A stretch of 64,000 bases of DNA, from NCBI GenBank assembly GCA_000469685.2, contig LS997566.1, positions 29,817,496-29,881,495 on the forward strand. The letters are read 5' to 3'. Source of the DNA: Haemonchus contortus. Lineage: Eukaryota; Nematoda; Chromadorea; Rhabditida; Trichostrongylidae. A model generated the notes under the pieces. The model was not told the DNA's origin. It did not search any database and saw only the letters and a program-made list of their open reading frames with translations. How positions within the stretch are numbered: the stretch's first letter is position 1; every line of letters starts with the position of its first letter. Positions 10,326 through 23,700 of this stretch are shown here, piece after piece. Both the position numbers and the translations under genes were made by a program.

Positions 10326-10965
10326 TCAAAATATGCTCACTTGATACTCAAAATCGACGGTTGACAAGTACCCTCCTGTGGAGTCCTCCTCCGCGCAGGA
10401 ATTTAAAAAGATATTGAAATTCCCCTTCCCTGAAATCGCACTCGAAAAAGATAGTTCGGTATGATGGAGTTTGTCACACATATAGCAGTTTTCCCTGCTA
10501 GAAGATGCTAAATACCTTTGTTGTCCTTCTGACATTCAATCTATTCCAAAGCAGCACTTAAGATCAATCGGTCATCAAAGGTTGCTGTAAAAAAATGTTT
10601 CGAACGCGCCCCAGAACAGGGAGAAATCTTCACCATTACTGTAAAATAGTTTTGTAAGTTGAACTTTGGTGGAGGTTCGGAAATGACCTGCCTCAATTCT
10701 CAATTAGCTTTCCAAGGTGGAGCTTCCCTGGTTAGAGTCGGCTTGTTTTTGACAGGATCTTTACGAGTATTCTAGTCCAGGGACACATTCCCAATTCATG
10801 TGCGAATCGGGTTGCTTTGCTGCACGACTCGATGAGTTTTTTCTTCAACATATACGTGAGCCCCGTCTCTTTACAAGACATCTCTGTAAACCTAAGATGA
10901 TTGTCGTGAGGGTGCTCACAGTAGGCGGAGTCTATCGTAGTGAGGGTAAAAACGATGCCGTACAC
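10326..10965 (-). pseudogene. Small secreted ORF region, unit 2 copy, 5' end deleted
   Basis: Minus-strand frames 10326-10535 and 10732-10965 match the unit 1 frames at 1867-2076 and 1422-1670. The 1220-bp deletion has removed the start of the leader (the frame now begins in unrelated sequence and joins at FTLTTIDSAYC), so the gene is broken here. Confidence 0.5.
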
Positions 10966-11146
10966 TCGGAGTTTCCTTTACAGCATTTTTTCTCTTTTTT
11001 CTTCAGTGCACATCAGATGATATTGATGATGCGTAAGTCACCAGAGCAAAACTCTTATAAGATACGAGAAGAAGGAGGAAAAAGAGAGACGAAGGAATGT
11101 ACTTAGAACTAATTCTCATCTCTAGAGAAAATATATTCAAACCAAC

Positions 11147-13302
11147 CAAACATCGAATGCGCAATACACCTGTTTTTGGCCATAGCACGTATCGGTACAC
11201 CCTATGCTAACGGCGTACCCCGAAACCAACTGAAAAACACACATATTTGCCCACAAAAGAGTACTTAAGATAGGCTCTTAGGTTGTCTTGGGTTGAACTC
11301 ACTTGAGAAAATACAGTGTAGTCAAAATTTGGGTCGTAGACGGCAGTGCTATTGATAAAGGCACCAAAGTCGTGATTGCCCCACCACAATTCAAATTCTG
11401 CTGCTATTGGGATAGTTGACAGCTTCCTAAATGATGAGAACTTTTCCACGACTTCTGTGCAAAATAGGCTTTGATACTGAGTATCTAGAAATATAAAACT
11501 CTTGTAGTTCAACGTATTCCGATTGCAGTAGATTTCGTCTTTTAAAATAACTCTACCATTTGATAATGATAGAAAAAATATAAAAATAGTGTACCCAACA
11601 GGATTGAGTGTCGCTTGTTGATTGCAGACCATCATTGCGTACTCCTCAGCCTTGCACGAATAGTTCTAGAAAGGTAGTTCATCAAAGCTAAATTTCTAAC
11701 AATCACTAAGTTTTAGCAACAGCTATTGAAGTCCGTGCATAGGCAACCGTAGCGATTCGGAGCATACCAGAAGCGTAATTGTTTGTGGCACAGTGCAACA
11801 TGCACCACACTCAACAAATTTGAACTTGCGCAAAGGAGTTCAAACGCTCTAGTATTAATCAAATTTGATGACAGGTTTACTTTTTGTTGTAGTTGTTTGT
11901 TCGTCTCTGAATGCGGTGTATATTACAGTACTGATGCCGAAGAACACCCACTCACCAGCTGATACATGTTCTGGCTTGGTGGATACCCAAATACTCCAGC
12001 TGCTGCGACTGTACGATAAGCGTTGGCCAGCATGACGGAAAGTTTTCGTTTTTCGGGCGTCATGGTAGTGCCGCTGATCATGCAATCAAATTCTGAAAAT
12101 TTTCTTTCTTCGAGTAGTTCAATTTGTACAATTTCGTGGAATTTTTAATAGAACTTCATGAGCGAGGATTGAGATTGTTGAGCAAAAGGAGTTTTGCGAA
12201 TTGTTGGGAGGATTTTCAAACCCATGTTAAGAAAGCAACACCGCAATTGCGTTGTTGTGTTCATTCAGTGGGTACTCCCGCCAATGGAATTGTTGCAGGG
12301 CTGCACCTAATTTGAATGCCAAGTAGTAGTAATCGCCATCTATCGATGCGCAGGATAGGATGCTATAAATTCTAGCCAAGCTCCATATTAATTTTGCTGA
12401 TCAACCATTGCCATTTATTGACGGTCACTATTTAATTTCTTCCACTTACGACCAAAACTTCATTTGCTTTCAATCAAAATTTGGAGGCTCAATTCATGCG
12501 AGCCCCACCTATAAACTACTTCTGACCATGCTGCTCTATATTCTTGAGGAACTAGGCTTTTTTGGTGAATCCAGGCCTAAGGCAGTATGACCAAGATGTG
12601 ATATTTTAGCACCAGGACTTTTGAAGAAAACAAAAAAGTGGGAACGAGAGCCATCAGACAAGTATGTCTTCGTTTTATGGTGAGAAATCAAGCCATGTTA
12701 GATATTTCACTTATGAGCTACTCGTACAATTTTTGTCATTGAATTGAACATTAACACTGTTGGCATTTAACACACAGTCATTCGCACATCCCAGCTTCTT
12801 TAAGGACTCGGCTCAGTACTTGCACGAAACCTTATCGTGAAATAGAGCGTTAATAAGCGTGATCAATACTGACCGTTAGCTAAATAGCCATGTGACAACA
12901 AGGAATGCACGACCTTCACAGCTCGAGACTATTGCAACGATAGCACGTTTCAACAAGACACATGATCTATGCATTACCCAGTCGTCAACACTCGTGCTCC
13001 TGGTGTGCCAATGTTTTAACGTGGCTGAATTAGAATACTCTCCATTGATGACTTTCGAGTGGTCGAAAGCCTCTGGCCGTTCAGTACTTTTTCGTGTGGC
13101 ACTAACGACAGGTTCTTTCTGGAGCTTTGTTAGAAACACATCTTGCCCATAAAACTACTCACCATGTTGAGCAGCTTGCGTTGTTAATTCAGCATGCACC
13201 GAAGACACGGAAACCTGCATGGTTATATCAACCAATTTTCTTGGAAAGTGAAAACGCAAAAGAACTGACCGCGACTGCAAATAATATACTGCACAGGAAC
13301 AT
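11147..13302 (-). pseudogene. CAP (ASP-type) gene copy lacking its last exon
   Basis: Mirror image of the intact gene at 14347-17307. Its exons are 13302-13233 (signal peptide), 12092-11956, 11665-11595, 11426-11303 and 11229-11147. All five keep the same splice sites and phases. The sixth exon, encoding the Cys-rich hinge, was removed by the deletion near 10955; reading through the last donor stops at once (VWLV then TGA). The product would lack about 50 C-terminal residues, so a truncated protein or pseudogene is expected. Confidence 0.75.
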
Positions 13303-13642
13303 TTTGTTACTTGCCTACGATCGCCACAGTGACCTATGTCTCTTAAATATGCCTTGATTTGTAAAGAGTAGAGACACGTAATCATTCATTTTATTGCCAG
13401 CATGATTATCTCATGTAACATACTGCAAAATTGACGTGGCAAAATATTTTCATTGCTCAGAAAATTTCGATATTTTTGCGAAGTCATAACAGTTCCCTAG
13501 TTTTTTCTTGGATTCGCTCGAGATTGAACATTAACTTTATTGAAAGGCCACTCAACGTGATCAATACCATAACCTTCTCTAGCCACATGCTCCAAATTGA
13601 TTTGGCAAAACAGGTAGATGAACAAAAACCCTCGGTTTTCTT

Positions 13643-14006
13643 CGATAACTGCAGTAGATTCTGCAGCAGTTTTTTGGTTGCACCTCTTTCCTTTCCTGTC
13701 GTCCATGAGAAGACTGTCGTTTGAGTTGAGGGTTTCGTGGAACGGCGACGTCAGTTTCGTTTAAAGCGAGGCAGTGAGTCAGCGACACAGGGAGCTGCGA
13801 GGTTTCCCTTGAATACATATAAATTCTGTAAAGATGGTGCTGTAGCATAAAAGAAGGTGATGTCCCGAACTAGCGTTTTCATAACCACCTACATTTGACT
13901 GTTTGAAAATTATATATCAGGTGGTGGTGTAACGCTCAGAAGGTGTCTGTATTGTCTGGTTGGCCATCGAAAACTGACACAATGCCTGCATTGACTTGGG
14001 TACAAA
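13643..14006. other. Asymmetric spacer of palindrome 2
   Basis: About 364 bp between the two arms. It shows no inverted symmetry beyond the flanks and no recognisable gene. Confidence 0.6.
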
Positions 14007-14346
14007 GAGGAAACCGAGGGTTTTTATTCATCTACCTGTTTTGCCAAATCAATTTGGAGCATGTGGCTAGAGAAGGTTATGGTATTGATCACGTTGAGTG
14101 GCCTTTCAATAAAGTTCACGTTCACTCTCGAGCGAATCCAAGAAAAAACCAGGGAACTGTTGTGACTTCGCAAAAATATCGAAATTTTCTGAGCAATGAA
14201 AATATTTTGCCACGTCAATTTTGCAGTGTGTTACATGAGATAATCATGCTGGCAATAAAATGAATGATTACGTGCCTCTACTCTTTACAAATCAAGGCAT
14301 ATTTAAGAGACATAGGTCACTGTGGCGATCGTAGGCAAGTAACAAA

Positions 14347-17307
14347 ATGTTCCTGTGCAGTATATTATTTGCAGTCGCGGTCAGTTCTTTTGCGTTTTCA
14401 CTTTCCAAGAAAATTGGTTGATATAACCATGCAGGTTTCCGTGTCTTCGGTGCATGCTGAATTAACAACGCAAGCTGCTCAACATGGTGAGTAGTTTTAT
14501 GGGCAAGATGTGTTTCTAACAAAGCTCCAGAAAGAACCTGTCGTTAGTGCCACACGAAAAAGTACTGAACTGCCAGAGGCTTTCGACCACTCGAAAGTCA
14601 TCAATGGAGAGTATTCTAATTCAGCCACGTTAAAACATTGGCACACCAGGAGCACGAGTGTTGACGACTGGGTAATGCATAGATCATGTGTCTTGTTGAA
14701 ACGTGCTATCGTTGCAATAGTCTCGAGCTGTGAAGGTCGTGCATTCCTTGTTGTCACATGGCTATTTAGCTAACGGTCAGTATTGATCACGCTTATTAAC
14801 GCTCTATTTCACGATAAGGTTTCGTGCAAGTACTGAGCCGAGTCCTTAAAGAAGCTGGGATGTGCGAATGACTGTGTGTTAAATGCCAACAGTGTTAATG
14901 TTCAATTCAATGACAAAAATTGTACGAGTAGCTCATAAGTGAAATATCTAACATGGCTTGATTTCTCACCATAAAACGAAGACATACTTGTCTGATGGCT
15001 CTCGTTCCCACTTTTTTGTTTTCTTCAAAAGTCCTGGTGCTAAAATATCACATCTTGGTCATACTGCCTTAGGCCTGGATTCACCAAAAAAGCCTAGTTC
15101 CTCAAGAATATAGAGCAGCATGGTCAGAAGTAGTTTATAGGTGGGGCTCGCATGAATTGAGCCTCCAAATTTTGATTGAAAGCAAATGAAGTTTTGGTCG
15201 TAAGTGGAAGAAATTAAATAGTGACCGTCAATAAATGGCAATGGTTGATCAGCAAAATTAATATGGAGCTTGGCTAGAATTTATAGCATCCTATCCTGCG
15301 CATCGATAGATGGCGATTACTACTACTTGGCATTCAAATTAGGTGCAGCCCTGCAACAATTCCATTGGCGGGAGTACCCACTGAATGAACACAACAACGC
15401 AATTGCGGTGTTGCTTTCTTAACATGGGTTTGAAAATCCTCCCAACAATTCGCAAAACTCCTTTTGCTCAACAATCTCAATCCTCGCTCATGAAGTTCTA
15501 TTAAAAATTCCACGAAATTGTACAAATTGAACTACTCGAAGAAAGAAAATTTTCAGAATTTGATTGCATGATCAGCGGCACTACCATGACGCCCGAAAAA
15601 CGAAAACTTTCCGTCATGCTGGCCAACGCTTATCGTACAGTCGCAGCAGCTGGAGTATTTGGGTATCCACCAAGCCAGAACATGTATCAGCTGGTGAGTG
15701 GGTGTTCTTCGGCATCAGTACTGTAATATACACCGCATTCAGAGACGAACAAACAACTACAACAAAAAGTAAACCTGTCATCAAATTTGATTAATACTAG
15801 AGCGTTTGAACTCCTTTGCGCAAGTTCAAATTTGTTGAGTGTGGTGCATGTTGCACTGTGCCACAAACAATTACGCTTCTGGTATGCTCCGAATCGCTAC
15901 GGTTGCCTATGCACGGACTTCAATAGCTGTTGCTAAAACTTAGTGATTGTTAGAAATTTAGCTTTGATGAACTACCTTTCTAGAACTATTCGTGCAAGGC
16001 TGAGGAGTACGCAATGATGGTCTGCAATCAACAAGCGACACTCAATCCTGTTGGGTACACTATTTTTATATTTTTTCTATCATTATCAAATGGTAGAGTT
16101 ATTTTAAAAGACGAAATCTACTGCAATCGGAATACGTTGAACTACAAGAGTTTTATATTTCTAGATACTCAGTATCAAAGCCTATTTTGCACAGAAGTCG
16201 TGGAAAAGTTCTCATCATTTAGGAAGCTGTCAACTATCCCAATAGCAGCAGAATTTGAATTGTGGTGGGGCAATCACGACTTTGGTGCCTTTATCAATAG
16301 CACTGCCGTCTACGACCCAAATTTTGACTACACTGTATTTTCTCAAGTGAGTTCAACCCAAGACAACCTAAGAGCCTATCTTAAGTACTCTTTTGTGGGC
16401 AAATATGTGTGTTTTTCAGTTGGTTTCGGGGTACGCCGTTAGCATAGGGTGTACCGATACGTGCTATGGCCAAAAACAGGTGTATTGCGCATTCGATGTT
16501 TGGTTGGTTTGAATATATTTTCTCTAGAGATGAGAATTAGTTCTAAGTACATTCCTTCGTCTCTCTTTTTCCTCCTTCTTCTCGTATCTTATAAGAGTTT
16601 TGCTCTGGTGACTTACGCATCATCAATATCATCTGATGTGCACTGAAGAAAAAAGAGAAAAAATGCTGTAAAGGAAACTCCGAGTGTACGGCATCGTTTT
16701 TCATCGGTGCTTCTCATCCGCACAAAGCGGCATTCATGCTTTGAAAATGATAGTAGGGGTATGTCATGATCTGAAGTGACATGAAGAATTTATAAAAAAT
16801 GTCAGTTCATGTAGGTTTATGTTCTTCCCTCACCTACGCTGCCTTTTTTGTACTTTTTTTAATATTGTTCCTCACCCTTGATGGTTCACTTAACGCTTGC
16901 ATTTCCATTTTCAAGCTTTGAAACTATTACGCGAATCAGCCCTTCTTAGAAAGTTGCACTCTGATCTCAGTCGTAGCATTTTATCTTAACTATGTAGCAA
17001 TGAGTTTAGTCATAACAAGCTAGGTCTAGTACTGTTCGAAATTCAGTTAGCTCTGAGATTTTCGTTGAACACTTGAAATCGTACATTAACTGAACATCGC
17101 TGTATCAATCAATTCCAAATCATTTCCAGCGATAGTTTTCGTTTTTATAGCACAGCCATGACTTACTTCGGCATGATCTATGAAGTTGGATCTGGTCCAT
17201 GTATGGTCGACAGCGACTGCACCACGTTCCCTGGTTCCACGTGCAACACGAAAAATGGACTATGTGTCAAAAACCCAAGCACCCCTCTCTGCCCGCCGAA
17301 TGTGTAA
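14347..17307 (+). CDS. Secreted CAP/SCP-TAPS (ASP-like) protein, intact copy
   Basis: Six-exon model: 14347-14416, 15557-15693, 15984-16054, 16223-16346, 16420-16502, 17151-17307; all phases match and the product is 213 residues. Exon 1 is a signal peptide (MFLCSILFAVAVSSFAFS). Residue 27 starts the CAP domain (CMISGTTMTPEKRKL...ANAYR), followed by NYSC, FELWW, FSQLVSGYAVSIGC, VYCAFDVC and a hinge ending CPPNV. The size and Cys-rich tail match single-domain hookworm ASPs, which are secreted at the host interface. The usual CAP tetrad histidines are not seen: ANAYR replaces the HN.YR region and DYTVFSQ replaces GHYTQ, so metal binding in the cavity is unlikely. The weakest splice site is the exon 4 acceptor (catttag), chosen because it is the one that restores phase; the first intron (1140 bp) is long. 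Exact role unknown. Confidence 0.8.
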
Positions 17308-17410
17308 CTCATGCAATACAGCGAGCACAAGTGATTTCACTGCTGATTGCTTCTCATAACCATTTCATTGACAATAAACAATGCATCGTAAGAAAATGCG
17401 TACTTTGTGA

Positions 17411-17885
17411 TTTTTCATGTCAGGAGCAAGATTAACCCAGAAAGGTTTTAAAAATTATGTTGAGCGGATCATCAAGGATCGTGTGTAGATGCTGGCGGAG
17501 AGCCATAATATCTGATAAAGGCAGAAATTTCGTTCTTATTCGGCGTTCAGCACACCATTACAACGTGGCAAAATTTGGAGACTGCTGGCAACCTCATACT
17601 CATTCGGCTAATGATCACGTTCACCACGAAGAGATGCCATTGATTCGATCGAAGGAATCAAGCCGCACAGTCGACTTGTCATGAATTGTCTTCAGTCACT
17701 GGCGAATAATATAAAAGCGGTTTGTGCCAGCACCAAGTCGAAGACGATCAGAAAAAACGTCAAACAGGAAGTTGAAAGACTTGAAAATCACTACCATCGC
17801 TTCAAGTTCACATCATAGGGCTGATCAACGATTTATCGATGATTTAACGAGATTAACACGATCTTGAGCAAGACAGAAGGCAAAA
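17411..17885 (+). other. Conserved inter-gene stretch (copy of 947-1421)
   Basis: The same decayed coding-like segment as in unit 1, with a few substitutions. No gene assigned. Confidence 0.3.
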
Positions 17886-18460
17886 GTGTTGATGATCATC
17901 TCCGCCTGCATCATTTTTACCCTTACTACGATAGACTCCGCCTACTGTGAGCACCCTCACGACAATCACCTTAGGTTTACAGAGATGTCTTGTAGAGAGA
18001 CGGGGCTCACGTATGTATATGTTGAAGAAGAAACTCATCGAGTCGTGCAGCAAAGCAACCCGATTCGCACATGAATTGAGAATGTGTTCCTGGACTAGAA
18101 TACTCGTAAAGATCCTGTCAAAAACAAGCCGACTCTAACCAGTTAAGCTCCACTTTGGAAAGCTGAATTGAGAATTGAGGCAGGTCATTTCCGAACCTCC
18201 ACCAAAGTTCAACTTACAAAACGATTTTACAGCAACGGTGAAGATTTCTCCCTGTTTTGGGATCGCGTTCGAAACATTTTTTTACAGCAACCTTCGATGA
18301 CCGATTGATCTTAAGTGCTGCTTTGGAATAGATTGAATGTCAGAAGGACAATAAAGATATTTAGCATCTTCTAGCAGGGAAAACTGCTATATGGGTGACA
18401 AACTCCATCATACCGAACTATCTTTTTCGAGTGCGATTTCAGGGAAGGGGAATTTCAATA
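17886..18460 (+). pseudogene. Small secreted ORF, frameshifted and truncated copy
   Basis: Here the ATG of the leader (MIISACIIFTLTT, at 17892) is present as in unit 3, but a 4-nt insertion (TATG near 18014) shifts the frame. The downstream part is cut at 18460. Confidence 0.5.
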
Positions 18461-19290
18461 AGCCTCCATATAATACCACCGTCTACAAGGGCCAAATTAA
18501 GAACGTGCAACTGCGCAGACCGGAATCCGTAAGGAGGCTGTCTTAGACCACGTCCAAGCGGTCGCAATGGTCATCTAGGTGTATAGAGAATTCCAGATGC
18601 TCCTCACCTTCAATGACTATGGAAAAACTTTTGGTTGCTTTGAATGAATGCGGTCCTGTCAGCACTACTGGACCCTCCCTGTATAGGGACACTAGGTGAC
18701 TGCAGTAAACGCCTCAGCGCGACGTAAAACTGTTCTAACAACCTTAGGCTGTGAGAAAGGGCCCAATTGCGGAACTTTTTGCGTATATCATATATCGTAT
18801 AACTGCGAAGGCCCGCTCGACATAGAGTGTGTCCCTTGAATCGCAAAAGACATTGCTCGAGTTCTTTGTGCCTTATGCTCGAAGCCCTTGAGGTGAAGGC
18901 ACTGGGCAACCAAGTCTCTGACCCGTAACAGATCAAAGGAAGAACTGTGGAATCGAACATATCAGCGCGAAATCCGAATAAACCAAATGATCGGTGACTT
19001 CTTTCGGAGGTCTTATGAATGCCCATGCCGTTTGCTGCCGTCCCATCAGTTCCTTCATGTTGTCGTTCATATTCAGGGAGTGATAAACGGTCTCCTCGGT
19101 AGGTGTACCATCGATCTTGAGTTGACCTTTGCCAGCTCAAGCATACTTCACTGTGCCTCTGGCTGGTTGATCCGCAGTCAAATTTCTTCCCGGCTGCTTG
19201 GAAAGGGAACGATGTCACTTGCAAATCGGACATTCGAGAGGAACCGTTCATCCACACGAATGCCCAATCTGTCCTAATGCAGCGACTTTA
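18461..19290 (-). pseudogene. Decayed RTE-like LINE, C-terminal part
   Basis: The minus-strand frame 19257-18610 contains MFDSTVLPLICYGSETW and later SLRLLEQFYVALRRLL, resembling the post-RT region ([17 protein letters not shown]) of the full-length RTE at 21351-24191. It is clearly from a different, older family member. It abuts the broken end of the amplicon, suggesting that the breakpoint lies in or near this element. Confidence 0.55.
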
Positions 19291-19937
19291 TAAGCCACAG
19301 CCGCGGCTGTGAACAGCTTCGGCGGGGTAGAGTCTATCGCGTGAGAACAATAAGTAAAATGAAACCGTTCAATGCATGAAAACAAAGGAATGTTTAGAAG
19401 AGGGTTGAAACAATGCGTAAGCCGTAGAAGAATGGCGCGCACTATAGACAATTCCGCACTCTAATCACACTCACAATTCTCAGTCACGGGATTACGGTGG
19501 TCCCGGCTAGCCCCGATCGCGCGTTTTCGAGAAGTTCTCACCCCGAACCAGTGGGCGTGGCCTCTCCCCGGAGCAAGCAAACATCATGATTGCGAGTTCA
19601 ATGGAATTGCTGAATTATGAATAATGTTCGAGCAGTAATAACTCATCTCAATCCAGACGGCCGAAGTTCATTCTCTTGCGAGACTCTAAGAACAACCTAG
19701 TAGGAACCATTCATCTTCGGCTGAACAATTTTCTTTATAATGTCAGCAAACAGATCCACTATTTCAATGCTGACGATATCTTAATAAGAAGATGATCTAT
19801 GTGCAAGTGCAGCCATATGAAAGTTAAGGGCCTCGCTTCGGCTGAACTTACGTTGTGGTCCCCTTTATGACGGAAATTGTGAAAGAGAGTATTGGTGGCA
19901 GTTGTGACTGTGATCCAGTGAAGGACATTTGTGTAAA
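19291..19937. other. Stretch with no recognised gene
   Basis: No convincing coding frame, RNA gene or known repeat was seen between the LINE remnant and the inverted repeat. Confidence 0.5.
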
Positions 19938-20765
19938 CAGTATGATGGTGCTGTTTATTTGCTTAACAGATTTATTCAAAATCTTGGTCAGTATGTAACT
20001 TGATTAAATTCTCTTGAGTGAACACGGTTGTCCCATGCAGTTTTCTGAAAGTGAACCACTTATTCAAGCGCAAAAACTAGGGAAAACCACAGGAATTTCT
20101 TTTAGAAAGAAGAGTGAGCAAGCCTGGAAGCTGCAAAACTTAGGAGTACGTCCCAGAGCAAAGGCTTTTTTGCCGCTGGTTCTGTCCGTCAGAGGCGGAA
20201 GAGCGTTTTACCAGACCAGCACTTTCACCCTCGAAGGACAGAAACAGCAGCATTAAAAAATCAGCTACGCAGTTTCAGAGAGTGTCTTGCTATGAAATCA
20301 AGGTGTATCTCATCGCCAATATTATAGTTTTACAGACAAAGAACAAACATCGCAAAATTGGCCCCCGAAGAAACATTAGGTGACAAACAATGTTTCCAGA
20401 AAAACTCGTATTCGGTCAACCGGAGAGGAATATCATTTTATAACTTTTGCAGGTAAGGAGATTTTGTATTGGAAAAATGTGGAATAGTTTAGCTCGCGTG
20501 AGTTCAACTCACCATAATGCCACCATCCAGGCCTTTTTGTGGGTCCGTTCAAGTATTTTTCAAGTAAAGGATCCATTCTTTTGAATCTGGTGCTCTCCCT
20601 AAAGCTCCACAGAATTTTGGTCAAGGAGAATCGCGATGTGAGAAAACAGTGTTACGTACTGTTTGCTTTCATCCTTAAGATCATTCGGCTTTGGAGTAAA
20701 CGCCACTGGTGGTACAGGGTTCCCAGAAGCTGGAAAATGCATTTATTCAGAAGTATGTTTGAGGC

Positions 20766-23700
20766 CTACGGATCTCCTTCACTGAGGGTTCTCTCTCACT
20801 GAAGGATCCCAGCCGGTTAGTGACGAGGCTACGTAGGGCGTCCCCAGGTGGCGGATAGGGGAATTAATCGCCGACCAAAAGTCACCGGTACTTCCCAGAG
20901 ACGCAGGTGGATTCAGGGGATGGACTCCTTGATTCTGCTGTGCTGGGTCGATATACCCTCTGTTCTTCGCAGGCGATCCACGCATACGTGTGTGGAGAGT
21001 CTGTGGGTGCAGTTGGTATCCTGCCCATCGACTCGGCCAAAAGCCTGCATTCGGGTGACGAACAAGTCACGCTGGGAAGTATTCGGGAGGCGATTCGGGG
21101 CCGCCTCCAAAAACAAAGCCCCTTGTCCACTTCGGGATAGCCTGGCAAGCCCCCGGAGTCAATAGCCCCCACGTCAGAGCCTGGCAAGCTGCACGTTGGG
21201 TATTTTCACGCCAAAAACACTAATAGAAATGGGCCTCATTCCCCTGAACCTGAGGGAGCCCCCAATACGGCAGCGTTGGGTAGGACCGCTCGGGAGAGGC
21301 TGCTAAAATCTCAGGGCCAAAACAGGCTGCCCAACAGGAGAAGGACTAAGATGGCGATCTGTACTTTCAACGCACGGACGCTTGCATCGGAAGCGTGTAT
21401 AGAAGACCTGATGATGCAAGCTAGGAAGATCAAGTACGACGTCATCGGACTGACCGAGACGAGAAGGCATCGCCCGCTGCACGCTGTGTTTGAGACTGGA
21501 GAAGAACTGTTCCTTGGAACATGCGACAGTAGAGGCGTCGGCGGCGTAGGTGTCCTCGTCAACACGCACTTGGCCATGAACATCGATTCGTACGAAAGCT
21601 TAACAACCCGAATCGGACGTTTGCGATTAAGAAGATGTGGCTCAATCCCAGCTCTAACCATCTTCGTTGCTTACGCACCAACATCGAGCTACGAAGAAGA
21701 GGAGTTGGAAGCGTTTTATATGGATCTGGAGAGGCTCTACAGAGAAGACCACACTTTCTTCAAGGTCATCGTCGGTGATTTTAACGCCAAGATTGGCCCC
21801 AGAAGAACGGCTGAAGAGCATCACATCGGGACTCACGGAGTGGAATGGAATGAGCAGGGTGAAAGGCTGTCCGAGTTTATCATGACGACCCACACCATCC
21901 ATGGTAACTCGCAGTTCCAGAAGCCCTCTCATTTAAGATGGACATGGGAGTCACCTGGTGGACAGTTCCATAATGAAATAGACCACATCATCTTCAATCG
22001 AAGATTTTGCCTGACCGACGTCGCTGTTGTTCCGAAGTTCTACACGGGATCGGACCATCGTCTCCTCCGCGCTAGATTCCGCTTCTCAGTGCGTGGGGAG
22101 AGAGCTATGAAGTTTCGGAAACGAAGCCCCAAGACCTCCATCAACTGGGACCACTTCGCTTCCCTTGCGAGTAAGTGGGAGGATTCCGTTATCGACAACA
22201 TCGACGAAGAATACAACCGGCTCGTCGAACATCTTCACGATAGTGCTACGAAAGCAGAGAGTCTACAAGAAGCCAAGAGACGACTCTCCTCGAAGACTCT
22301 CGAGCTGATACGCCAGCGTGGAATCGCGCGAGCTACAGGAAATTATCAACAAACGTCCGAACTTGCGAAGCTATGCAGAGAAGCGATAAAGGAAGATCTG
22401 AAAGAGAGAAGAGCAGCAGTCATGGACGAAGCCGCCGAGGCCGGAAAGAGCATACGCAAAGCCCGACGGAGCTTCGCCAATTACAAGACCAAGATGACCT
22501 CCCTTCGTCGTCCTGACGGAACCGTTACTGCATCACGGAGGGCAATGGAGAAGGTCATCTACGACTTCTACTCGGACCTCTTCGACAGCCACGTCTACCT
22601 GCCTACTCACCATCTTAGGCAAGACGAATATATCGCTCCTTCGGTTCTCCCTTCCGAAATACGACATGCCATCACGTCTATGAAGAACTGTACAGCGCCC
22701 GGTCCCGATAGGATCAAACCAGAACATCTGAAGAGTATGCCTCCGGTCATCATCAAAACTCTGGCTAGGCTCTTCACACGGTACCTGTCGGAATGCAAAG
22801 TGCCCACGTCGTGGAAAACTAGCAAGACTGTGTTGCTGTACAAAAAGGGAGATCCAGACGATATTGGCAACTATCGCCCAATCTGCCTGCTGTCCGTAAT
22901 CTACAAGCTTTTCACTCGTGTCATCCTGAACAGGATTGGCAGAACATTAAATGAAGGACAACCATGCGAGCAAGCAGGGTTTCGGAGAGGGTTCAGTACA
23001 ATCGATCATATCCACACCCTAACAAGGCTCATTGAAGTATCGCGAGAGTACAAAATGCCGCTATGTCTTACGTTCATCGATTTAAAGAAAGCCTTTGATA
23101 CCGTCGAGACAGAAGCGGTAATTGAAGCCCTGGGTAACCAGGGTGTTCCTACGCAATATATAAGGATGCTTCGTGAGCTCTACGATAACTTCACGACCAG
23201 GATTTCACCATTCTATAAGGAAGTCATTGTCAACGTGAAGAGAGGTGTTCGGCAAGGCGATACTATTTCGCCCAAACTTTTCAGTGCCGCCCTCGAGAAT
23301 ATCATGCGTCATTTGGAATGGGAAGACTTGGGAGTGAAGGTCGACGGCCGCTTCCTACATCACCTCCGCTTTGCTGACGACATCGTGCTTATAACACCGA
23401 ACATCGAGCAGGCGGAGCGAATGCTGGCCGAGTTTGATAGTGCTTGTGGAAAGATCGGCTTGAGGCTGAACCTAACGAATACGATGTTCATGAGAAACGG
23501 ACTGGTACCTGATGCTCCTTTCACGTTAAACGGAACGAATATCTCCGAATGCTCTAGCTATGTGTATCTAGATCCGGAAGTCAACATGATGAACGACCTA
23601 GCTCCAGAGCTGTGCAGAAGGAAACGCGCCGCGTGGGGAGCATTTAAGAATATCGAGGGAGTAGTGAAGAAGACAAAGAACATCCGGCTCCGCGCTCACC

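Larger units (their letters stand above)
6826..13642 (-). repeat. Amplicon unit 2 (right arm of palindrome 1, left arm of palindrome 2)
   Basis: Reverse complement of unit 1 up to 11181. From 11182 to 13642 it is the exact-length inverse of 14007-16467 (coordinates sum to 27649 throughout, no indel, a handful of substitutions seen). Private changes are a 1220-bp deletion at about 10955, a piggyBac-like MITE at 10001-10245, and four rather than five 81-bp repeats. Confidence 0.92.
14007..18460 (+). repeat. Right arm of palindrome 2 (part unit)
   Basis: Inverse of unit 2 up to 16467, then direct repeat of unit 1 bases 1-1990. It stops abruptly at 18460 inside the small secreted ORF region (after aatttcaata), where unrelated LINE-like sequence begins. 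It retains the segment deleted from unit 2. Confidence 0.9.
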
